Of a stretch of DNA of 64,000 bases, positions 56,973-64,000 are shown in pieces (position 1 is the first letter of the stretch; each line of letters begins with the position of its first letter). This DNA is from Macrobrachium rosenbergii (lineage: Eukaryota; Arthropoda; Malacostraca; Decapoda; Palaemonidae). Under the pieces are notes generated by a model. That model made no database searches. It worked only from the letters and a program-made list of their open reading frames with translations, and had not been told where the DNA came from. The stretch is from NCBI RefSeq assembly GCF_040412425.1, contig NC_089767.1:41830509-41894508 (forward strand), given 5' to 3'. A program made the position numbers and the translations under genes.

Positions 56973-58019
56973 TTTTTTTTAAGACAAAGTAATAATACAT
57001 TTTCATTTCGTTGGCTCTTTGTATTCCCGTTTTCTGTTTTTTTGTCTGAAACCGTTGTAGCTTCTGATCTCGGAGTTTTGCCGGGGGAATATTGTCGAAT
57101 ATTTTCACTTTTTATTAAGCTCAGTTTTGACGTGTTATATATTCCTTCTGTCGGGGTTTCTGTTGTTGACGAGCTTGTGTGTGTGTGTTTGTGTGTTTTG
57201 TGAAGAAAGAGAGACAATGATTGATAATCACTTCCATTCAAGGGCGTTAGAAAAGCCATTGTTTTATTTTTAATATACATAATTCTGTTTTGATTTCGGG
57301 TATATAGGGGAGTGCTTCAAGTTCACGAAACTTCTTGTAATACGTGAATGCTGTCTTGATTAAAAAAAAAAAAAGAGAATACGTTTGAAGATTGCTTGAG
57401 CCAAAATGATATTGTCCTGAATAGTCCTGAATAATCCGGTGGGCGTATTTGAATAACCTGCTTTTGGGTACAGCTATCCGGTGACCTTAAACCGTCTCGT
57501 AGAGAATTAATCACGTTACCTTGGTAAACCCAACTAAGGCAGTAGTTTCTGACCCTGAAAGTTGTTTTAGACGCAAAACTTTTGCGTTTTGAATGTGCGT
57601 TGAACACCGTTATAGTTCCTTGAATTGTCTTTTTTATTATCTATATCCATAAACATACAGATTTTACTTAGGATGTTATTTTTTTATAGTAGTTGAAATT
57701 CCATTTTTTTTAAATTGAACTCTCTACAATGTTTAGAGTATGAAAGTTGAAACTCATAAGAAATACAAGTTTATGAATCCTAATTTAAAATCGTTAGAGC
57801 AAATCATTCTCAAAGCAGTGACAATCACGTAAATGTATTTTTTTCAGTAATGTGGACAAGTGCTTTGGAAAGGAAACGTGTCACAGAAAATTGCAAGCAC
57901 TAATTTTTCTGGTTTTTAGCAAAGCTGAGGTAAACATTGTCTCTTGAACTCTGAATGAATTCTGTGTTATGAAAGTTAGCATTTATTATTTTTTGTGTGT
58001 GTTCTTGATTTACGTCAAA
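56621..58019. other. No exon recognised
   Basis: T tract of about 25 nt at 56957-56981 after (GT)n. The rest is unexplained; presumably intron if the signal-peptide gene continues. Confidence 0.4.
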
Positions 58020-58135
58020 AAAAAATAAAATCTTTATTTACGTCAAAAAAATAAAAAATTTATTCAAAATAATCCACGGATGTCTGTTCATTAGATAGAC
58101 ATCTATGGATTATTTTGAATAAAGATTTTATTTTT
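58015..58135. repeat. Small foldback element
   Basis: TTTATTCAAAATAATCCA and GATGTCT pair with AGACATC and TGGATTATTTTGAATAAA around a short TTCATTAGAT loop. The left flank has a duplicated TTTACGTCAAAAAAATAAA. Confidence 0.8.
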
Positions 58136-58619
58136 TTAAAGTTTTAATATATTTTAGAATTTATAAGTGGAAAAAATCGAATATCTACTTTCTGTTTATA
58201 AACTAAAATAATTTTAAAGAACTGTATATAAGGTATTCTGTTTGAAATACTATATATACTTTTATTAATTTCTTAATTAATCAGGTGTAATTTAATTATT
58301 TTTCTTTCATGAATAAAACCAATAATCTTTCTGTATTGTGCACTATTCAGGTTAAAACCTACTTATGCTAAATCAAAATGTGCTAAGGCAATACATAAAC
58401 AAATGATAAAAATAAATGCTAGTCCTTAACAATCTTGAAATAATACAAACAATACGCTGACTCCATAGTTTTATGAAGGGGTCATATTACGTAAACCAGA
58501 CTAGTTTGTATATGGGCTTAGGAACTAACCATTTTAGACCACATTACGTAAATGAGAAACAGAATTTTAATTACCGTCGCTCAGCCGTTCATCTGTGTGT
58601 GTGTGTGTGTGTAGTTATA
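58136..58619. other. AT-rich, nothing recognised
   Basis: No exon or repeat identified. Confidence 0.45.
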
Positions 58620-58623
58620 GTTA

Positions 58624-58688
<65 letters not shown>

Positions 58689-58770
58689 TTTGTGTACCTA
58701 CACCTCAAGTAGTTACTTAGTCTCTCTCTCTCAGCGTGTTTGTGTACTTATATCTCAAGTAGTTATGTAG

Positions 58771-58837
<67 letters not shown>

Positions 58838-58866
58838 TTTGCGTTTTGTTTACTTATGTCTTAAGT

Positions 58867-58918
<52 letters not shown>
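58620..58918. repeat. Tandem (CT)n-(GT)n units
   Basis: CT arrays at 58625-58678, 58724-58733, 58772-58821 and 58869-58917. Most are joined by GTGTGTTTTGTGTAC and CTCAAGTAGTTA-like spacers, a repeated unit with variable CT length. Confidence 0.94.
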
Positions 58919-58922
<4 letters not shown>

Positions 58923-59354
58923 TAGTGAAGTTACGCCTCTTAGGCAGTTATGCAGTCTAACTACGAATGGTTTTGTATGCTTGGTGGCTTTCAGTAAGCA
59001 AAAATAATCATTAGATACCTGACGGAAGACGATAGCGAAATATCCCTAAAATCTTTAAGCATTCATTCGTGTTAGATGTTGTAGACTGTACAGTATACAC
59101 TTCCGATACACCTCTCTGCGGTTTTTCAGTTAGGAAGCCTGGGGGTAATTAGATCGCTTCCGTAATGTAACGAACGGATTACAGTTCCCCGACTGGGAGA
59201 TGTTTAGGTTTGGTTAGGCAAGAGTCTCGCACGGCACTGATTGGCCGGGGTTACGTCACACTAACCGTAGAATGTTGACAGTTCTGGATATGAAAGGTTT
59301 CCCGTGGCAGTTTTATTTATTTATTCTTTTAATACCCATAAATTGGCTTATAAC
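58919..59354. other. Unique sequence, GC-richer near 59200-59280
   Basis: GATTGGCCGGGGTTACGTCAC near 59240 combines an inverted CCAAT and a CRE half-site. No exon supported. Confidence 0.35.
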
Positions 59355-59625
59355 TTAAGGTTCTTTGCAGCGTACCTACGGCCCCTAGCTGCAACCCCTT
59401 TCACTCCTTTGACTGTACCTCCGTTCATATTCTCTTTCTTATACGTTCCTCTCCACCCCCCTATCAGTTGATTCATAGTGCAACTGCTTTGAGGTTTTCC
59501 TCCTGTTACACCTTTCAAACCTTTCTACTCTCAATTTCCTTTTCAGCGCTGAATAACCTCATAGGTCCCAGTGCTTGGCCTTTGGCTTAAATTCTATATT
59601 CCATTCCATTCCAATACAAACTATA
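59355..59625 (+). mobile_element. R2 dispersed element
   Basis: It starts inside at ACTTAAGGTTCTTTGCAGCG, carries CGCTGAATAACCTCATAGG and ends in a CCATTCCATTCC tail. Confidence 0.83.
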
Positions 59626-59891
59626 TTCGTAAACAGTGATGTATTTGCTTTCCAAGAATACTATGGTTTATATTTTAATCGCACGTTCGTATCGGTCTAA
59701 TTAACCACCATTGCATGAACCATAATATATATTATAAGATTGTTTAGCAACGTAGCTTGGCTAACCGCAGACCGTGTTTGTGATTCGTCACCCCGAAAAT
59801 GTCCTCCTTTAGGGCAACATGTTGAGCTAAACGCCGTTGGAGTCACCGGGTGGCAAAGTCCTGAGTTGTATGCCAGTATTGTACTAGCCCT

Positions 59892-59896
<5 letters not shown>

Positions 59897-59925
<29 letters not shown>

Positions 59926-59954
59926 CATGATCTTAGGTTAGGTTAGGTTAGGTT
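59897..59954 (+). repeat. Poly-T and short (TTAGG)n tract
   Basis: A T run of 27-30 nt, then GCCATGATC and four perfect TTAGG units (59933-59952). TTAGG is the common arthropod telomere unit. Confidence 0.85.
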
Positions 59955-60370
59955 GCTTTGACAGTCTGTGTAATTTGGGTGTGGGAAACATATTGAGATT
60001 ATTTTCAAGAAAATTCTATGGTCAGTTTTTAAGATATGGCTTCCCCCTTTTTTCAGGGAAAGGTCCCTACGGTACTCGAGCCAACAAAAATACGAATGAC
60101 ACAAAATTGACAGGGGAGGAAGAAGGTGAATCAAATATTATGAAATAGTCGTGTTAGGAGTTTGAAAGTAAAGAGACAAAGGAAAGGTTGTGGTAGAATG
60201 GATATAAAGCCAATGTGGAGGATTGTGGGAATGCATAGTACAGAAGAGAAGTGGTGTGTGGCAATTAAGAAAGTCTGTGATGAAAGTGAAGCCTGATTCA
60301 GAATGTGATGATGAGAGAATGACTGGTTTGGTGTAGAAGTGGGTGAGAGTCAATTTTCAATTGTATGTAC

Positions 60371-60372
<2 letters not shown>
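59955..60372. other. Unique sequence
   Basis: Nothing recognised; purine-rich in the second half. Confidence 0.4.
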
Positions 60373-60425
<53 letters not shown>

Positions 60426-60800
60426 TATATATACTGTATATATATAGATACAACAAATTATAAAGAGAGTATATATATATATAATATATATATATTTTGA
60501 ATGATATATATATATATATAATATAAAATATATAAAATATATAATTTTTATAAATACAAAAACATTATATATATAATTTTATATATATATATATACATAT
60601 ACTATATATATAAAATATAATATATATTTTTATAAGTATATATGTATATATATTTTGTGTGTATACGTGTTCCGCATACGAAATACGAGAGAGAGAGAGA
60701 GAGAGAGAGAGAAGAAGAGCAGAGAGAACAGGAAGGAAGGCAGGAAGAAAGGAAGGAAGAAATGAGAGAGAGAGAGAGAGAGACGGTATAATACTCAACC
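60373..60800. repeat. (AT)n arrays and (GA)/(GGAA)-rich tract
   Basis: AT at 60373-60421 and many short AT tracts to 60655, then GA, GGAAGGAAGG and GA again (60686-60783). Confidence 0.93.
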
Positions 60801-61095
60801 AATAACTTTTTTTTTTCGCGCATGCCAGATGATGATCAGTAGATAAACAAACAAACAAACAACCCCACCAAAAAAAAAAAAAGACGGAAGAGGCAGCAGG
60901 AGGACAACAGATGATGGCGCCTCCTCAGTTTTGTCAGGAAGACTTTGAATATTGCTCTGCGGTTGACGGTTTAAATGCTTTCCCACTGCGGTGTCCACTA
61001 CTCGGGAAGACATTTCACTCGGCGTAGTTTTTTTTTTTTTCTTTTTCATTTGTTTCTGACGAAATTCATGTAAGGAAAGCGGAATTTATTGATAG

Positions 61096-61098
<3 letters not shown>
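60801..61098. other. Unique sequence with a weak exon-like frame
   Basis: See the rejected entry for 60929-61027. (AAAC)n of about 5 units at 60846-60863. Confidence 0.35.

Positions 61099-61156
<58 letters not shown>
61099..61156. repeat. (CT)n microsatellite
   Basis: About 29 CT units. Confidence 0.97.
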
Positions 61157-61160
<4 letters not shown>

Positions 61161-61174
61161 TGAAGTTATTAACA

Positions 61175-61303
61175 CGCAGTCACATTTGGAACAGAAGTAA
61201 ATTTCTGACTCGCAAAGGGATCGAACCCAGGTTTTCCAGTTGGCAGCGCCCTTGCCTTTCAGTTGAAAGACCCGGGTTCGATCCGGATGCGAGTGAGAAA
61301 TTA
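61175..61303 (+). mobile_element. T element, hairpin form, copy 1
   Basis: AATTTCTGACTCGCA, GGATCGAACCCAGG on the left is the reverse complement of CCCGGGTTCGATCC, TGCGAGTGAGAAATT on the right, with about 30 bp between (AGTTGGCAGCGCCCTTGCC). Arms are about 37 bp. The right half is the B-box end of the tRNA-like unit at 17713. Confidence 0.8.
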
Positions 61304-61309
61304 TATAAA

Positions 61310-61314
<5 letters not shown>

Positions 61315-61404
<90 letters not shown>
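61315..61404. repeat. (AT)n microsatellite
   Basis: About 44 AT units with one C interruption, between two T hairpins. Confidence 0.97.
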
Positions 61405-61407
<3 letters not shown>

Positions 61408-61536
61408 TCACGTGTGGAACATAAATAAATTTCTGACTCGCAGAGGATCGAACCCAGTTTTTGCAGTGGGCAGCACCCTTGCCTTTCAGTTGAAACACCT
61501 GGGTTCGATCCGGATTATATTTTAGTGAGAAATTTG
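61404..61536 (+). mobile_element. T element, hairpin form, copy 2
   Basis: CAGTCACGTGTGGAACA leader, then left arm with GGATCGAACCCAG and right arm with CTGGGTTCGATCC. The right arm has a TATATTTTA insertion before GTGAGAAATT. Confidence 0.78.
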
Positions 61537-61554
61537 TAAAAAAAAAAAAAAAAA

Positions 61555-62322
<768 letters not shown>

Positions 62323-62378
<56 letters not shown>
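62323..62378. repeat. (AT)n microsatellite
   Basis: About 28 AT units directly before the third T hairpin. Confidence 0.97.
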
Positions 62379-62381
<3 letters not shown>

Positions 62382-62389
62382 TTATGCAA

Positions 62390-62520
62390 CACAAATACGT
62401 GTGGAACAGAAATAAATTTCTGATTCACAGTGGGATCGAACCCAGGTCTTTCAGTTGGCAACGCCCTTGGCTTTCAGTTGAAAGACCTGGGGTTCGATCC
62501 CGGTGTGAGTCAGAAATTTA
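62390..62520 (+). mobile_element. T element, hairpin form, copy 3
   Basis: The clearest copy. Left arm 62413-62453 (AAATTTCTGATTCACA, GGGATCGAACCC, AGGTCTTTCA) is almost the exact reverse complement of right arm 62479-62519 (TGAAAGACCT, GGGTTCGATCCC, TGTGAGTCAGAAATTT). The 25-bp loop holds GTTGGCAACGCCCTTGGC. Confidence 0.85.
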
Positions 62521-62675
62521 TATATATACTGTATATATTGATGTGGTTCCTTAAAACTCTGTTGTTGATTAAATGAAAATTGAACGAGACGGACTTTTCA
62601 TGTATATACCGCAGAATCTATATATCAATTATTGTATAGTGTTTTGTTCCAAGCTTTATCAGGTAAATCGCTTTG

Positions 62676-63003
62676 AGTTTTCTGTAAAAGAAAACTATTG
62701 AGATGGCTTTGTCTGTCCGTCCGCCCTCGGATCTTAAAAACTACCGAGGCTAGAGGGCTGCAAATTGGTATTTTAATCAGCCACCCTCCAGTCATCAAAC
62801 ATACCAATTTGCAGCCCTCTAGGCTCAGTAGTTTTTATTTTATTTAAGGTTAAAGTTAGCCATGATCGTGCGCCTGTAAGCGCTATAGGACATGCCACCA
62901 CCTGGCCGTGGTTAAAGTTTTATGGGCCGCGGCTCATACATCATCATACGCCGCACAGAAAACTCAATTGCGCCGAAGAAACTTCGGCGCATTTTGTACT
63001 TGT
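62676..63003 (+). mobile_element. Family A foldback element, full length
   Basis: Clean copy: AGTTTTCTGTAAAAG start, central inverted repeat, GGGCCGCGGCTCATACATC, CAGAAAACTCAATTGCG. The terminal hairpin at 62970-62990 has a perfect 9-bp stem, GCGCCGAAG with CTTCGGCGC, and an AAA loop. Confidence 0.9.
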
Positions 63004-63735
63004 TTGAGTAACGTAATGGTTTGAAATGACCTTTCTTTCCCATGATCATTATAAATGGAGTCTTCTGACTAGATGTAGTGATATTTTACTGTTTAAACTT
63101 TCGAAAACCAACGCGTGAATAAAAGTGAAATGAGCAAATAACGGCTTAGATAGATGGTATGTACCACTAGGCCGATGCAATCGAATTCCCGCGCTCGCAT
63201 GTACGAAGGCGAAGACCTTAAACTTGCTCCGCGTTTCTAGGAATCCTGTTGCTCTTGTCCCTGAGCCTCTGAGGTTAAGGATCCGTAGGCGGAGGCGATA
63301 GGATATGCAGGGAACCCTGGGGATGGATGTGGTGGGTGTAGTGGGTGAAGGATTATCGAGGAGGATGGCAGGGTGGGGAGGATGAGAGAGGGGGAGGAGT
63401 TAGGATAACTTATAGGTCTAGTTTTTTCCGCAGGTATTCAATGCTTGCGTAAAAAGTTCTTTAACTCTTGTCAGTGACAGTTAGGGAAGCTGGAATGCTT
63501 TGGGTTTTTTTAGGATATTGGGAATATATCTAGGATTTATTTACCGGAGGGTTTTAAAGTGAATTATGCTCAGTTGTAGGCCTAAAGTTATGTATCCTCC
63601 AAAAATTATTATTGCTCCAATGAGCCTTTGTTGGGATATGGCAATTTAATCCGCCAACTACAAAAATAGTCTCGTATTACTTGTTATTATTATTTATTCA
63701 TTATCATTTATGAAGATCGCAAAGTAGTACATATG
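63004..63735. other. Unique sequence
   Basis: GC-richer, G-rich stretch near 63240-63410. No exon recognised. Confidence 0.4.
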
Positions 63736-63739
63736 ATCG

Positions 63740-63870
63740 AGATAAAGATTAAGTGGGTTAATGGTGCTGAGGAACACAGAGCATTGAATGATACTATGGT
63801 TGGTGGGGGAATGGAAGTTGCAAGTTCATATAAGTATTTATGAGTAGCCTTCGGCGTAACTTAGAATAAG
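63740..63870 (+). pseudogene. Decayed LINE reverse transcriptase C-terminal scrap
   Basis: One frame reads WVNGAEEHRALNDTMVGGGM, then EVASSYKYL, a stop, and VAFGV. NG-x-E...GG-x-x-EVVSSFKYLGV is the standard connection downstream of the RT catalytic core in many LINEs. The stop replaces the Gly of YLG. Confidence 0.5.
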
Positions 63871-64000
63871 TGAGGCAAGTATTGAAACCCTCTTATAATC
63901 AGGACAGTTTAACCGTTAAAGATAATGTATTAAACAGATATTTTACTTACCTTAACAGCAAAAGATTTCATCCTTGGGTTATTTAACAAAGTTGCCGATG
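63871..64000. other. Window edge, nothing recognised
   Basis: No gene or repeat identified. Confidence 0.5.

Noticed and set aside
60929..61027. Possible second exon of the signal-peptide gene (phase 0 after CTCAG, frame with three Cys, stop TAG)
   Set aside because: The phase fits, but the acceptor lacks a good pyrimidine tract, the content is unrecognised and it would give only 56 residues. Chance is likely without transcript data.
61240..61290. tRNA gene at the GGTTCGATCC box
   Set aside because: The box is duplicated in inverted orientation and no cloverleaf with an anticodon arm can be drawn; it is part of a repeat.

Overview
The window looks like repeat-rich nuclear DNA from an arthropod, most likely a decapod crustacean. 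It has interrupted genes with GT-AG introns, very many long (CT/GA)n, (AT)n and (ATT)n arrays, a short (TTAGG)n tract matching the usual arthropod telomere unit, and several families of short dispersed elements. There are no bacterial operons, rRNA genes, CRISPR arrays or intact mobile-element genes. The species cannot be named from the sequence. Most long open frames here are translated microsatellites and are not genes.

Only two protein-coding loci can be supported, both on the + strand. (1) 40434-48783 is a seven-exon gene for a DUF547-family protein. All exons join in phase to give 287 residues carrying the family signatures INLYN, LDDIEHGILRGN and LNCGAMSCP. Its second intron (41859-43626) has a GTATCCTTT donor and a TCCTTAAC branch site, the signature of a U12-type (minor spliceosome) intron, while the other five introns look U2-type. 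This is the best single observation in the window. (2) 55994-56065 is a first exon encoding a signal peptide, followed by a good donor; the rest of that gene was not found.

The rest is repeats, roughly as follows. 1-5.3 kb: GA-rich compound arrays, minisatellites and one foldback element. 5.4-6.2 kb: a dead LINE reverse transcriptase. 8-18 kb: copies of four dispersed families, a hAT-like MITE, a LINE 3' end and tandem arrays. 18-24 kb: long CT/AT arrays, a second LINE 3' end, and an integrase-like relic at the edge of a 4-copy tandem array. 24-35 kb: many copies of the roughly 300-bp family called R2 here, a second hAT-like MITE and more minisatellites. 35-40 kb: CT/AT arrays and a tRNA-derived SINE. 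40-49 kb: the DUF547 gene. 49-64 kb: a 39-bp and a 64-bp minisatellite, the signal-peptide exon, three tRNA-like hairpins and a decayed RT end.

Working names for the families. A = foldback element starting AGTTTTCTGTAAAAG and ending in a hairpin near CTTCGGCGC. R2 = roughly 300-bp element carrying CGCTGAATGACCTCATAGG. T = tRNA-like element with GGTTCGATCC. LINE-AAT = non-LTR retrotransposon with an (AAT)n tail, sharing its 3' tail with a tRNA-derived SINE.
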